From Clostridia bacterium (GTDB taxonomy: Bacteria; Bacillota; Clostridia; Oscillospirales; CAG-382): a DNA stretch of 64,000 nt. Shown piece after piece: positions 44,587 through 53,544 of the stretch. The notes under the pieces were generated by a model. The model worked only from the letters and a program-made list of their open reading frames with translations, did not search any database and was not told the origin of the DNA. Location: positions 1 to 64,000 of the forward strand of contig JAFSCS010000029.1 in assembly GCA_017436675.1 (NCBI GenBank), given 5' to 3'. The position numbers were made by a program, and so were the translations under genes. Position 1 is the stretch's first letter, and each line of letters opens with the position of its first letter.

Positions 44587-46055
44587 CGGTCGCCGAAAAT
44601 AACGACCTCGTCCTTCATTTTTGAAGGCTCTACTGTTTTCCCGAATCTTACTGTTGCGTTTTTGAGCTTCTTCAGTGGTTCGGGAATTTCTGTTTTTGTA
44701 TAGTCGGAGACCTTATCGAGCATTTCGAAGTCGTCTGCGCACTCGCTTACGCCGAGCGCTTCCGCTACTGCATAGGGGAATTTATAGGGAGATGCGGTCG
44801 AAACTATGAGCATTTTTCCAGAGTCGGTCTTTTTATATTCATCTGCCACATACGCCGCGACAGCGGTATGCGGATCGACAGTATAGCCGTATTTCTCGAA
44901 CACCTCTTTTATTTTCGCGAAGGTATTTTCCTCGCTGCAGGTACCGCCGACGAAGTCGGGGAAGATTCCTTTTTCGGTCTCATAGCAATTATTTTCGGAG
45001 AATTCGCTCATTTTCGCTTTTGTGAACTCACTGCCCTCGGTGAACCAGAGGAGGCGCTCGAGGTTGCTTGAGATCAATATATCCATCGACGGTGACACGG
45101 TCGTATAGAACGGACGGCGTTTGTCGTATTTTCCGCTTTCGAAGAAATCGGCGAGGATATTATTTTTATTCGTTGCGCAGACGAGTGTTCCTATCGGAAG
45201 TCCCATTTTCTTCGCGATATAGCCTGCGAGGATATTGCCGAAGTTACCCGTCGGAACGGTCACGTTGAGGATATCACCGTATTCGAGCTCGCCCTCGTTG
45301 ATAAGGTCGCAATATGCGGAGAAATAGTAGACGATCTGAGGTGCGAGTCTGCCCCAGTTGATCGAGTTTGCGCTCGAGAGGAAATAGCCGTTCTCGGAGA
45401 GCTTTTCGATCGTTTCCTTATCGACGAATATTTTCTTCACGCCCGATTGTGCGTCGTCAAAGTTGCCGTTTATCGCAACGACGGAGACGTTCTCGCCCTT
45501 TTGCGTTGCCATTTGCTTTTTCTGCATATTGCTCACGCCGTCGTTCGGGTAGAACACCATTATCTTTACACGGTCTACGTCACAATATCCCTCCAAAGCG
45601 GCTTTACCCGTATCTCCCGACGTTGCGACGAGAATGAGTGCATCACCCTTTTCACCCGTTTTATCGAGCGAGAGCGACAAAAGTCGAGGAAGAAGTTGCA
45701 AAGCGAGGTCCTTGAATGCGCAGGTCGGTCCGTGCCAAAGCTCGAGAAAATAGTTTTCTCCAACCTTGCTGATCGGTGCTGCACCGCCGACGAAGCTGTT
45801 TTCGTTATACGCCTCGCCGCATACCTTCAAGAGCTCGTCATAGGTATAATCGGTCAAAAACAGCGAGAGTATTTTCGCCGCTCTTTCGTGGTATTCGCAT
45901 TTCGCGAGCTCGCGAACGAAAGCTTCATCGATCGTCGGAAGCTCGGTCGGTACGAAAAGTCCGCCGTCAGCCGCTATTCCCTGCTTTATTGCCATTGCCG
46001 AGGATACGCATTCCTTTTTTGACGTATCACGTGTACTGATATAGTTCATTGCCAT
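44583..46055 (-). CDS. thrC: Threonine synthase
   Basis: A 490-residue PLP enzyme converting O-phosphohomoserine to threonine. It has the N-terminal NYISTRD and FVPTELP motifs of the longer fungal/enteric type. The PLP lysine is in CAFKDLALQLLPRL near 117, the phosphate loop in VATSGDTGKAAL near 145, and NSINWGRLAPQIVYYFSAY lies near 230. It overlaps yraN by 10 bp and is last in the rplS-lepB-ylqF-rnhB-yraN-thrC series. Confidence 0.96.
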   Translation of the reverse strand: MAMNYISTRDTSKKECVSSAMAIKQGIAADGGLFVPTELPTIDEAFVRELAKCEYHERAAKILSLFLTDYTYDELLKVCGEAYNENSFVGGAAPISKVGENYFLELWHGPTCAFKDLALQLLPRLLSLSLDKTGEKGDALILVATSGDTGKAALEGYCDVDRVKIMVFYPNDGVSNMQKKQMATQKGENVSVVAINGNFDDAQSGVKKIFVDKETIEKLSENGYFLSSANSINWGRLAPQIVYYFSAYCDLINEGELEYGDILNVTVPTGNFGNILAGYIAKKMGLPIGTLVCATNKNNILADFFESGKYDKRRPFYTTVSPSMDILISSNLERLLWFTEGSEFTKAKMSEFSENNCYETEKGIFPDFVGGTCSEENTFAKIKEVFEKYGYTVDPHTAVAAYVADEYKKTDSGKMLIVSTASPYKFPYAVAEALGVSECADDFEMLDKVSDYTKTEIPEPLKKLKNATVRFGKTVEPSKMKDEVVIFGDR

Positions 46056-46495
46056 TTATCCTTCCATCCGCCGAACGCGGATTCGATATGATTGATATTG
46101 ATGAGCTCCGACTCCCTTGTCATATAGACCTCGGCGACGTCGAAGCGTATTTTTTTCACGCTCAGGTGTCTGTCCACGTTGAACAGCCATATCTTTTGGG
46201 TATATTCGAGGATACCGTTTTTTACGAATTTTCGCAAAAACAGCTCCGTCGTCCTTATTAGCTTTCGCTGTTTATCATAGGTGACCGCCTCGGACGGCTT
46301 TCCGTAGGTATCACTTGAGCGGCTCTTCACCTCGACTATCACGAGGGTATCGCCCTTGTGGGCGACGATATCGATCTCGCCGACGTGGTATTCGCTGTAA
46401 TTTCGTGTCAGGATCTTATATCCCTTTCGGCGAAGATACTCTGCCGCGGCTGTCTCACCAGCCTGTCCAGAAATCCGTTTCTTCAATTGCATCAC
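46046..46495 (-). CDS. UPF0102 (YraN) family nuclease-like protein
   Basis: A 149-residue endonuclease-fold protein with GQAGETAAAEYLRRKGYKIL and the core GEIDIVAHKGDTLVIVEVKS (Asp, Glu and Lys of the PD-(D/E)xK site). It is commonly found beside rnhB, as here, where the two overlap by 41 bp. Its biological role is not settled. Confidence 0.92.
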   Translation of the reverse strand: MMQLKKRISGQAGETAAAEYLRRKGYKILTRNYSEYHVGEIDIVAHKGDTLVIVEVKSRSSDTYGKPSEAVTYDKQRKLIRTTELFLRKFVKNGILEYTQKIWLFNVDRHLSVKKIRFDVAEVYMTRESELININHIESAFGGWKDKWQ

Positions 46496-47102
46496 CCAAC
46501 GTTTTCTTCAAAAAGCTTTTACGGTGCAACGGTGACGGTCCGTTTTTCAGGATCGCTTCCTTATGCTGCTTCGTTCCGTAGCCTTTATTTTTCGAAAAAT
46601 TATATCCGGGATAGAATTTATCCATCTCGACGCACCATCTGTCCCTCTCGACCTTTGCGAGTATCGATGCCGCCGCTATCGACGGACTTTTGCCGTCGCC
46701 CTTTACAACGGGGACTGCGGGGATATCGAAGCCGCGGACGATGTTTCCGTCGATGAGCGCGAGCTCGGGCTTCTTTTTCAGCATAGATATCGCTCTGTTC
46801 ATCGCGAGCATCGATGCGTTAAGGATATTTATCGCCTCGATCTCATAGACCTCCGCGTGTGCGACAGCCCAATCGATAGCGACCTTTTTTATTTCATCAT
46901 AAAGCTCGTCGCGTCGCTTTGCCGTGAGCTTTTTCGAATCGTTCAATCCTTCGATAACGATACCCTTCGGCAAAATCACCGCCGCGGCGAAGACAGGTCC
47001 CGCAAGCGGACCTCTTCCTGCCTCATCCGCACCGCAGATGAGTTCTATGCCTTGATCAAAATAGCTGTTTTCAATGCTCCAATCCATTTCGGTTCCTGTC
47101 AC
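46455..47102 (-). CDS. rnhB: Ribonuclease HII
   Basis: A 215-residue RNase HII that removes RNA and single ribonucleotides from RNA/DNA hybrids. Catalytic acids are in CGADEAGRGPLAGP (Asp and Glu, near 24) and LIDGN near 117. SIAAASILAKVERD and NKGYGTKQHKEAI follow. The gene overlaps yraN and lies 20 bp after ylqF, the usual Firmicutes order. Confidence 0.97.
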   Translation of the reverse strand: MTGTEMDWSIENSYFDQGIELICGADEAGRGPLAGPVFAAAVILPKGIVIEGLNDSKKLTAKRRDELYDEIKKVAIDWAVAHAEVYEIEAINILNASMLAMNRAISMLKKKPELALIDGNIVRGFDIPAVPVVKGDGKSPSIAAASILAKVERDRWCVEMDKFYPGYNFSKNKGYGTKQHKEAILKNGPSPLHRKSFLKKTLGDAIEETDFWTGW

Positions 47103-47122
47103 CTTTCATTTTATTCGTTTTT

Positions 47123-48013
47123 TTACGGACGCTCAAGCGAGATGCGTCCGATCTTTCCTTTTCTGAACTCATCGAGGAGGCACGCTGCCGTTCTTTCCTC
47201 GTCGATGACTCCGCCCGAAAGCAAAAATCCGCGTTTTCTTCCGATGCGCTCGAATATCTCGTTGCCCTCGCCCTCGATATTATCGAGCTTGAATCTCGTT
47301 TTCAAAAGCTCGGGGTAGTTTTCGGCAAGCTTTTTACAAAGCATCCAGCTGACCTCGATGGTGTTGAACACCTCGTCGCGTATCGCTCCCGTAACGGCAA
47401 GCTTGAACGCGGTCTCCTTGCTGTCGATCTTTTCCCAAAGAAGTCCGGGGGTATCGAGCAGGTCGAGGTTATAGGGAGTTTTGACCCATTGTGTCGTTCT
47501 CGTAACGCCCGGGCGGTTCTCCACCTTCGCCTTTTTCGTTCTTGAAAGCGAGTTGAAGAACGTTGATTTTCCGACGTTCGTCACGCCGAGCACCATCGCT
47601 CTTATCGGCTTATTCATTCCCTTACGCTTATAGAATTCGAGTCGTTCCGCCATTACGTTCGGGACACATTTTATGAAATTATCGAGTCCCATCAACGTTT
47701 TACAGTCGATGGCGATGCATTCCGAGCCCTGAGACCTGAAATAGTTTATCCAAGCATCTGTGACTCGCATATCCGCAAGAGTCGATTTGCTCAAAAGAAC
47801 GACGTGCTTTTTGTCGCCGATGAGCTTCTTTATATTGGGGTTGGCACTCGAGAGCGGGATCCTTGCGTCTCTTATTTCGACGACCATATCGACGAGGCTC
47901 ATATTAGCGGCGATGAAGCGTTTCGCCTTCGCCATATGGCCCGGATACCACCCGATATTATCCAACGAATCGAACTCATTGGTGAGCATTTCGTTTTCTT
48001 GATATTCTACCAT
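47123..48013 (-). CDS. ylqF: Ribosome biogenesis GTPase YlqF/RbgA
   Basis: A 296-residue circularly permuted GTPase needed for late 50S assembly. It opens with IGWYPGHMAKAKR. The permuted order puts the G4-like VVLLSKSTLAD near 75 before G1 (GVTNVGKSTFFNSLS, near 133) and G3 (LDTPGLLW). The C-terminal helical domain binds rRNA. It stands between lepB and rnhB. Confidence 0.96.
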   Translation of the reverse strand: MVEYQENEMLTNEFDSLDNIGWYPGHMAKAKRFIAANMSLVDMVVEIRDARIPLSSANPNIKKLIGDKKHVVLLSKSTLADMRVTDAWINYFRSQGSECIAIDCKTLMGLDNFIKCVPNVMAERLEFYKRKGMNKPIRAMVLGVTNVGKSTFFNSLSRTKKAKVENRPGVTRTTQWVKTPYNLDLLDTPGLLWEKIDSKETAFKLAVTGAIRDEVFNTIEVSWMLCKKLAENYPELLKTRFKLDNIEGEGNEIFERIGRKRGFLLSGGVIDEERTAACLLDEFRKGKIGRISLERP

Positions 48014-48026
48014 TTATTTTTTCCTA

Positions 48027-48683
48027 TCATTCGTTAACTGTTCCGATCTTTTCGAGCGGCAACACTCTGAAAAGAACTCGTCCGACGATATCCTCGACCT
48101 TCATTGCGCCGAGATTTCGGCTATCGTCGCTTCTGTTTCTGTTATCGCCCATTACGAACACGCAGCCCTCGGGCACGGTGTACGGGTATTGGACAACTCC
48201 GTTTTCCATATCCTCGCCCGTTCTGTTGATGAGCGAATCGTATGCGCTTTCGTCAAGCTCGTGCTTCGTTCCGTCCTTTTCGGTTATAAACACCTTCCAA
48301 TTGACTGTATCGAGCTCGATCGTTTGTCCCTCGGTCGCTATGATCCTTTTGATGAGCGGTGTATTAGCATATTTTCCGCTATCCATCACGACAACGACGA
48401 TGTCACCCGCTTTGGGGGTATAGAACGCATTGGAGATTATCAAACGGTCCTTATGATGCAGAGTGTTATTCATTGAATGACCGTCGACCTCTACCATTCT
48501 GAACACAAACATAAAGATGACAAGCATCAATGCTACCGCAACGCAGATTATCTCGAGCCATTCATAAACGCTTTTGAGCGTGTTCTTTTGCGTTGCCGCA
48601 CCGTCCTGCACGTTGGCAGGCTGTTCGCCGTTCGTTTCGGGCAGCTCTTCTAAGCTTGTTTCGGGGACTTTGTTCTCGTCCAT
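48027..48683 (-). CDS. lepB: Signal peptidase I
   Basis: A 218-residue membrane protease that cleaves Sec and Tat signal peptides outside the membrane. An acidic cytoplasmic tail of about 40 residues precedes one membrane helix (WLEIICVAVALMLVIFMFVF). The catalytic Ser is in VDGHSMNNTL and the Lys in LIKRIIATEGQT. GDNRNRSDDSRNLG is box E. The ATG at 48683 has GGAGGAG 8 bp upstream. A hairpin with T-run lies between rplS and this gene. Confidence 0.96.
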   Translation of the reverse strand: MDENKVPETSLEELPETNGEQPANVQDGAATQKNTLKSVYEWLEIICVAVALMLVIFMFVFRMVEVDGHSMNNTLHHKDRLIISNAFYTPKAGDIVVVVMDSGKYANTPLIKRIIATEGQTIELDTVNWKVFITEKDGTKHELDESAYDSLINRTGEDMENGVVQYPYTVPEGCVFVMGDNRNRSDDSRNLGAMKVEDIVGRVLFRVLPLEKIGTVNE

Positions 48684-48710
48684 AATTATCTCCTCCATTT
48701 TGCAAAAAAA

Positions 48711-48792
48711 GAAAAAAGTCTGAAAAGCGGGCAAGATGAAAGTACGCCAAACGAAAACGCGTACCGTACCTCCATCTGACGGCATTTCAGAC
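48711..48792 (-). terminator. Possible attenuator between rplS and lepB
   Basis: On the minus strand GTCTGAAA (48785-48792) pairs with TTTCAGAC (48718-48725). A nested GTACGC/GCGTAC stem lies inside (48742-48764), and TTTTTTC follows. This fits a partial terminator that lowers transcription of lepB and the genes behind it relative to rplS. Confidence 0.5.
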
Positions 48793-48811
48793 AATTTACA
48801 TTTCGAAGCTA

Positions 48812-49153
48812 TTACTTCAATTCCTTAACTTTAGCAGCCTTACCAACTCTATCACGGAGATAGTAGAGTTTAGCTCTTCTGACCTTACCTTTTCTCACTA
48901 CCTCAACCTTTTGTACGTTGGGAGAGTGGAGCGGGAATGTCTTTTCTGTACCTACGCCGTAGGAAACACGACGTACTGTAAAGCTTTCGGAAATACCGCC
49001 GTTTTTCTTCGCGATAACGGTTCCTTCGAAGATCTGAGTTCTAACTCTTGTACCCTCAACGATTCTTACGTGTACTTTAACTGTATCACCGATATTGAAT
49101 TGGGGTACTTCTGTTTTAAGTTGCTCGCTTGTAAAAGCCTTGATGGTATCCAT
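48812..49153 (-). CDS. rplS: 50S ribosomal protein L19
   Basis: A 113-residue L19 at the 30S-50S interface. It has [40 protein letters not shown] and [20 protein letters not shown], and ends [17 protein letters not shown]. It starts behind AAGGAGGAAG and is controlled by a structured leader. Confidence 0.98.
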   Translation of the reverse strand: MDTIKAFTSEQLKTEVPQFNIGDTVKVHVRIVEGTRVRTQIFEGTVIAKKNGGISESFTVRRVSYGVGTEKTFPLHSPNVQKVEVVRKGKVRRAKLYYLRDRVGKAAKVKELK

Positions 49154-49159
49154 TGTGGC

Positions 49160-49235
49160 TTCCTCCTTAATTAATATAAGTTTTTCGGGGTGTTCATGAA
49201 TCGAGCCCAGAGGACTACCCCACCTGATTTTTTAA
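49160..49235 (-). promoter_or_regulatory. L19-type ribosomal protein leader
   Basis: The minus-strand leader contains GGTGGGGTAGTCCTCTGGGC, then TCGATTCATGAACACCCCGAAAA. The GGGGT and ACACCCC arms can pair around the TCCTCTGGGC core, as in the L19 leader of Firmicutes used for autoregulation. It lies between the promoter and rplS. Confidence 0.65.
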
Positions 49236-49242
49236 CCTCGCT

Positions 49243-49272
49243 ATTATACCACGTTTCTTTCCCTTTTGTCAA
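49243..49272 (-). promoter_or_regulatory. Promoter of the rplS operon
   Basis: The minus strand has TTGACA, an 18-bp spacer and TATAAT. Confidence 0.85.
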
Positions 49273-49439
49273 GGGGTTTTTCCTCTTTTTATTATTTTAT
49301 TTTTTCTCGTGTTTTATTGATCTTTTTATCTTTTTTTCAACACATTTTTTATTTTTTATGTTATTATAAATATGATAAAATATTTTAAAAAAATTTTTCG
49401 GTCATATGCAATAAAAAGGAAAGGTGGTGCATTATTAAA

Positions 49440-50033
49440 GTGAAAGGACAAAAGAAGCCTATGGACAACATACTGACACACGATCTTCACATCTCCGCTC
49501 AGACGTCGGCGAGAAACGAGGATCTGATCGACAGGATAGCCTTTGGAGATATGGACGCACTGCATGAGCTTTATTTACAAACGTCCGCTTCAGTTTACGG
49601 CTTCGCACTTTCGATCACAAAAAACACACACGACGCGGAAGACGTATTGCAAGACACTTTTATTATCGTGCACCGCAAGGCGAAGGACTACTCAAGCAGT
49701 GGGAAGGCTCTCGCGTGGATCTTGACGATCGCGAAAAACCTTTCGTTGATGAAGCTTCGCGAAAAAGGGCGAACGACGGATATCGACGAGCTCTCAAACG
49801 ACGCAAGATTCTCCGTTTCGGACGGAACGGACGAGATGCTTATATTAAGGTCGGCGCTTTCGATACTCGACGAAGAGGAAAGAAACGTCGTTATGCTTCA
49901 CTCGATAACGGGTTTGAGGTTCAAGGAGATATCGGGACTTCTCGAGCTGCCGCTCGGAACGGTATTATCGAAATATCATCGCGCCATTAAAAAGATGAGA
50001 GAGTTTTTGAAGGAGAAGAACAATGAAAAATAA
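49440..50033 (+). CDS. ECF-type RNA polymerase sigma factor
   Basis: A sigma-70 family factor of up to 197 residues. Region 2 is marked by DAEDVLQDTFIIVHRKAKDY and the helix WILTIAKNLSLMKLR. Region 4 is marked by LHSITGLRFKEISGLLELP and TVLSKYHRAIKKMR. The GTG at 49440 lies 10 bp after AGGTGGTG; the ATG at 49461 (MDNILTHD) is an alternative start. It overlaps its membrane partner gene by 11 bp, the usual sigma/anti-sigma arrangement. Confidence 0.92.
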   Translation: MKGQKKPMDNILTHDLHISAQTSARNEDLIDRIAFGDMDALHELYLQTSASVYGFALSITKNTHDAEDVLQDTFIIVHRKAKDYSSSGKALAWILTIAKNLSLMKLREKGRTTDIDELSNDARFSVSDGTDEMLILRSALSILDEEERNVVMLHSITGLRFKEISGLLELPLGTVLSKYHRAIKKMREFLKEKNNEK

Positions 50034-51606
50034 TGATATTGAAAAAGCTCTATCCTCCGCTGTTACTCGCTTAGTACCTGAAGACACCTTTGATAAGGTC
50101 ACGAAAAGCATTGCTTCCGCAGAAGGAAGGAGCTTATATATGGAAAACACAACGAGAAAAAATAGAAGATCACACAATTGGCTGAAGGCTGCTGCCGCCG
50201 TTATCGTTATCGTGACGCTGGCATTTATCGGGGCGGGGTATTACAACAACAACCTCTCCGTCGACTCAATCGTCGATATTGACGTTAACCCATCAATAGA
50301 GATAAAAACCAACAAAAAGGACGTCGTGCTTGACGTCAAGGCACTCAACGAGGAGGCTTTGGTAATACTTGATGGGATGGATCTCAAAAAGCTCGACGTT
50401 AACGTTGCCGTAAATGCAATTATCGGTTCGATGGTTCGAAACGGATATCTGATCGACGGAAAAAACGGCATTCTCGTTTCAGTCCGCAACGAAGACGAGA
50501 CGAAGGCACACACCTTGAGAAATATGATCCTTTCCGACATCAACGACACGTTGAAGCAGGGCGGTGTTTCCGCTTCGGTCATCAACCAGACCGTATCGAG
50601 CGACAAGGAAACGGAAGAGCTTGCAAGCAAGCAAGGTATTTCCTACGGCAAGGCGGCGTTCATTTTGAAGCTGCTTGACAAGGGTGTTGAGCTTAGTGCC
50701 GAGGAGCTTGCGAAAATGTCATTGCGTGATATTGCGGCTTTGATATTGAAGAACGACATCACCATCAAGGATATAATCGATTACGACGAGGACGACAGCG
50801 TGCTTGAGAACATCAAGGACGACATCGACGACAAAAACGAGGAAAACGCACACAAGCCCGAGAACGCCATCACGCTTGACGAGGCGAAGGCGATCGCACT
50901 TGCTGATGCAGGCGTTAGCGGTGTGACCTTCGTTGAGGCGAAATTCGAGCACGACGACGGAAAAAATTTCTATGAGCTCGAATTCCGCAAGGGCGGAGTG
51001 AAGTATGAATACGAGATCGATGCGATAAGCGGCAGTATTCTCGAAAAGGATATTGAGGGCAAGCGTGAGGAAAGCTCATCAGCCCCCGAGGTCAGCGAGG
51101 CACCGAAGGAGGAATCGAAGGTTCCCGAGACAAAGCTCATCACGCTTGACGAGGCGAAGGCTATTGCACTCGCAGATGCGAAATTCAGCGCTGACGAGGT
51201 AGTATTCACAAAAGAGAGGCTTTTCGACGGAGCAAGAAAGATATATGACATTGAGTTTACTGCCGGCGGCAAGGAATGGGACTATGAGATCAACGCAAAG
51301 AACGGACAGATAATGTCGTTTGACAGCGAGCTTGAGGATGACGACGAGGTCATATTCGACACGAGCAAGGATAACGACAACACGTCCAAAGCCGACAGGA
51401 TCAGTGCCTCCGAGGCGAAAAAGATCGCGCTTGACCACGCGGGATTTTCCGAAAGCGACGTTATATTTGCGAAGGTCGAGCTTGACAACGACGACGGAAG
51501 ATACGTTTATGAGGTCGAGTTCATCAAAGGAAGATTTGAATATGACTATGAGATAGATGCAACAAGCGGTAATATCATCGAGCACGAAAAAGACGATTTC
51601 GATTGA
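50023..51606 (+). CDS. RsgI-like anti-sigma factor with three PepSY-like repeats
   Basis: A 527-residue single-pass membrane protein. Residues 1-48 are cytoplasmic and probably hold the sigma factor. A helix follows at about 52-72 (LKAAAAVIVIVTLAFIGAGYY). Outside comes an RsgI-type domain (SIVDIDVNPSIEIKTNKKD, VKALNEEALVIL). Three PepSY-like repeats follow, starting ITLDEAKAIALADAGVS near 285, ITLDEAKAIALADAKFS near 373 and ISASEAKKIALDHAGFS near 463. Each ends in a YEYEIDAxSG-like strand. The first two are joined by an acidic Ser/Glu linker. The repeats probably sense an extracellular state. Confidence 0.85.
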   Translation: MKNNDIEKALSSAVTRLVPEDTFDKVTKSIASAEGRSLYMENTTRKNRRSHNWLKAAAAVIVIVTLAFIGAGYYNNNLSVDSIVDIDVNPSIEIKTNKKDVVLDVKALNEEALVILDGMDLKKLDVNVAVNAIIGSMVRNGYLIDGKNGILVSVRNEDETKAHTLRNMILSDINDTLKQGGVSASVINQTVSSDKETEELASKQGISYGKAAFILKLLDKGVELSAEELAKMSLRDIAALILKNDITIKDIIDYDEDDSVLENIKDDIDDKNEENAHKPENAITLDEAKAIALADAGVSGVTFVEAKFEHDDGKNFYELEFRKGGVKYEYEIDAISGSILEKDIEGKREESSSAPEVSEAPKEESKVPETKLITLDEAKAIALADAKFSADEVVFTKERLFDGARKIYDIEFTAGGKEWDYEINAKNGQIMSFDSELEDDDEVIFDTSKDNDNTSKADRISASEAKKIALDHAGFSESDVIFAKVELDNDDGRYVYEVEFIKGRFEYDYEIDATSGNIIEHEKDDFD

Positions 51607-51634
51607 TATGATCTATATTTCTCCTTACAGAAAA

Positions 51635-51670
51635 AACGAAGGACAGAATCAAGTGTTCTGTCCTTCGTTA
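51635..51670. terminator. Terminator between sigma/anti-sigma and DUF512 genes
   Basis: AACGAAGGACAGAA and TTCTGTCCTTCGTT form a perfect 14-bp stem with a 7-nt loop; it can serve both convergent transcripts. Confidence 0.85.
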
Positions 51671-51672
51671 TT

Positions 51673-52968
51673 TTAATCAATGATCGAATATAAAAGCTCG
51701 TCGCCGTATTCACCGACCGCTACGAGAGGGACACCAAGCTCTTTTTCAACGTCATCGACCGAAACGTCATCCAAAAACAGATCTCCGTCGCTTCGAAGCA
51801 TATTTTTCGGGATGAGCAATCTTTCGCCGAGCTCTCTTCCCTTTAACGCGTCGATGAGGTCGCGTCCGACGACAAGTCCCGAGACGGTGATATTCTCGCC
51901 GAAAAATCTGTTCTCAACGGTGACGACGTTGACCTTCAAGGGCGCGAATCTCTTCTCTGCCGCCAAGCAAAGCTCAGATATATGGGCTGATGCGGCTTTG
52001 CCGGTTGCGACGGTCACAGTGCGATGGCACTCAAACGGAGCTTCGTTTTCAAGTGCGGAAAGGAATTCCTCTCGGTGACTTCTAAGCGAACCGACGCCGT
52101 TGTCGAGCTGCATATAGCCCTCGTAATAGTCCTCGTCCGGTAGCGGCAGTTCTGCACCGAGGTAGAATTCGTCGGAGGCGAAGAATATTCGGTGTCCGAG
52201 TGTTTTCAAGTTCTCGTCTCCGAGCGAATTGATCAGCTCAAGCGTTTCGCGGCAGCTCTCCTTGTCGAACGGGATGAGCTTCTCGAGTCCGTCGCGGTGA
52301 TTTGTTATTCCGCTCGGAACGACCGCAACGCTTTGAACCTGTGGGAAAAGCTCGCCGAGGTCAAGAAGTGTTTTTTTGAGTGCATCACCGTCGTTATATC
52401 CGCGGCACAGCACGATCTGCGCATTCATCAAAACACCGCCGCCTTGCAGCTTTTTCATCAGCTCAAGCACCTTACCCGCATTTTTGTTCTTCATCATTCT
52501 GACGCGAAGCTCGGGATCGGTCGTATGCACGGATACGTTTATCGGTGAGATATGCATTTTTATTATTCTGTCGAGGTCTCGCTCCTCGAGGTTAGTCAGC
52601 GTTATATAGTTGCCCTGCAAGAACGATAATCTTTCGTCATCGTCCTTGAAATATATCGTCTCGCGCATCCCTTTTGGGTTTTGGTCGATGAAGCAGAAGA
52701 TGCATCCGTTTTTGCATCTTCTTTTTTTGTCCATCAGATAAGTTTCAAACTCCAAGCCGAGATCGTCATACATCGGTTTTTCGCATTCTACGGAAAACGT
52801 CTCGCCTTCTCTTCTCAACAACAACGAAAGATGCTCCTCGGTCGCATAGAATTGATAGTCGAGGACGTCATATATCTCGTTATCGTTGATGCTAAGCAGC
52901 TCGTCTCCGCTCTGCACACCGACTTTATATGCAGGTGTATTTTTTCCAACGTTTTTTATTAATACCAT
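51673..52968 (-). CDS. DUF512 family protein with PDZ and radical SAM-like domains
   Basis: A 431-residue protein. An N-terminal PDZ-like domain (IKNVGKNTPAYKVGVQSGDE) is followed by a cluster motif CKNGCIFCFIDQNPKGMR of the CxxxCxxC type. A TIM-barrel part has NVSVHTTDPELRVRMM and QIVLCRGYNDGD. The C-terminal DUF512 domain has TVATGKAAS and VVGRDLIDALKG. The family is widespread in Clostridia, often near the der GTPase gene, and its reaction is unknown. The gene follows a small lipoprotein gene by 12 bp. Confidence 0.92.
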   Translation of the reverse strand: MVLIKNVGKNTPAYKVGVQSGDELLSINDNEIYDVLDYQFYATEEHLSLLLRREGETFSVECEKPMYDDLGLEFETYLMDKKRRCKNGCIFCFIDQNPKGMRETIYFKDDDERLSFLQGNYITLTNLEERDLDRIIKMHISPINVSVHTTDPELRVRMMKNKNAGKVLELMKKLQGGGVLMNAQIVLCRGYNDGDALKKTLLDLGELFPQVQSVAVVPSGITNHRDGLEKLIPFDKESCRETLELINSLGDENLKTLGHRIFFASDEFYLGAELPLPDEDYYEGYMQLDNGVGSLRSHREEFLSALENEAPFECHRTVTVATGKAASAHISELCLAAEKRFAPLKVNVVTVENRFFGENITVSGLVVGRDLIDALKGRELGERLLIPKNMLRSDGDLFLDDVSVDDVEKELGVPLVAVGEYGDELLYSIID

Positions 52969-52980
52969 AGCGTTCCTTCT

Positions 52981-53544
52981 TTAATAGGTGATAGTCACCG
53001 TTTGCAATATTTTGAAATTCTCTCTGTCGACCGCCTTCGAATAGGTCACGCTGACGGCTCGTCCCTCCTCGTCAAGCTCATAATACACACAAAACACCTC
53101 GTCCTCGACGAGCGACTCGCTCGGAAAAGCATTTTTCACCGTTTCATCGATGAACAGGTAGACGACCGCCTCACCCGTTCCGTCGTCGAGGAGATTCGTC
53201 TCAAGCTGAAGCGAGGTATCCTTTTCGAACACCTTCGGCAAAAGAGCGGAAAAAAGTGTTTTCGCGTCATCACCGACATACGTTTTTTCATCATCGGTGA
53301 TCACCATACCATCGTCGCCGTCGACCACCTCGTATTCCACGCCTTCACATTTCAAGGCGAAGCTGACGTGCTCGTCCAGAAGCCTGTCGGCATCGATGGC
53401 ACTAAGCAGATATTCGTTGTCAACGCTGAGCATCGGCTTCTCGTGGAACGGATCGCTCAGCTCGATGGTATCTCCTCCGTCCGAGCAAGAGCAGAGCGCA
53501 AATGCTGTGACGGCTATTATCAAAAGCAAAAATAATCGTTTCAT
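52981..53544 (-). CDS. Lipoprotein of unknown function
   Basis: A 187-residue secreted lipoprotein with signal peptide FLLLIIAVTAFALCSC and lipobox Cys near 20. The mature domain is acidic, with no family recognised. Its ATG overlaps the stop of the glycosidase-like gene as ATGA, so the two are translationally coupled and probably act together or are at least co-regulated. Confidence 0.82.
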   Translation of the reverse strand: MKRLFLLLIIAVTAFALCSCSDGGDTIELSDPFHEKPMLSVDNEYLLSAIDADRLLDEHVSFALKCEGVEYEVVDGDDGMVITDDEKTYVGDDAKTLFSALLPKVFEKDTSLQLETNLLDDGTGEAVVYLFIDETVKNAFPSESLVEDEVFCVYYELDEEGRAVSVTYSKAVDRENFKILQTVTITY

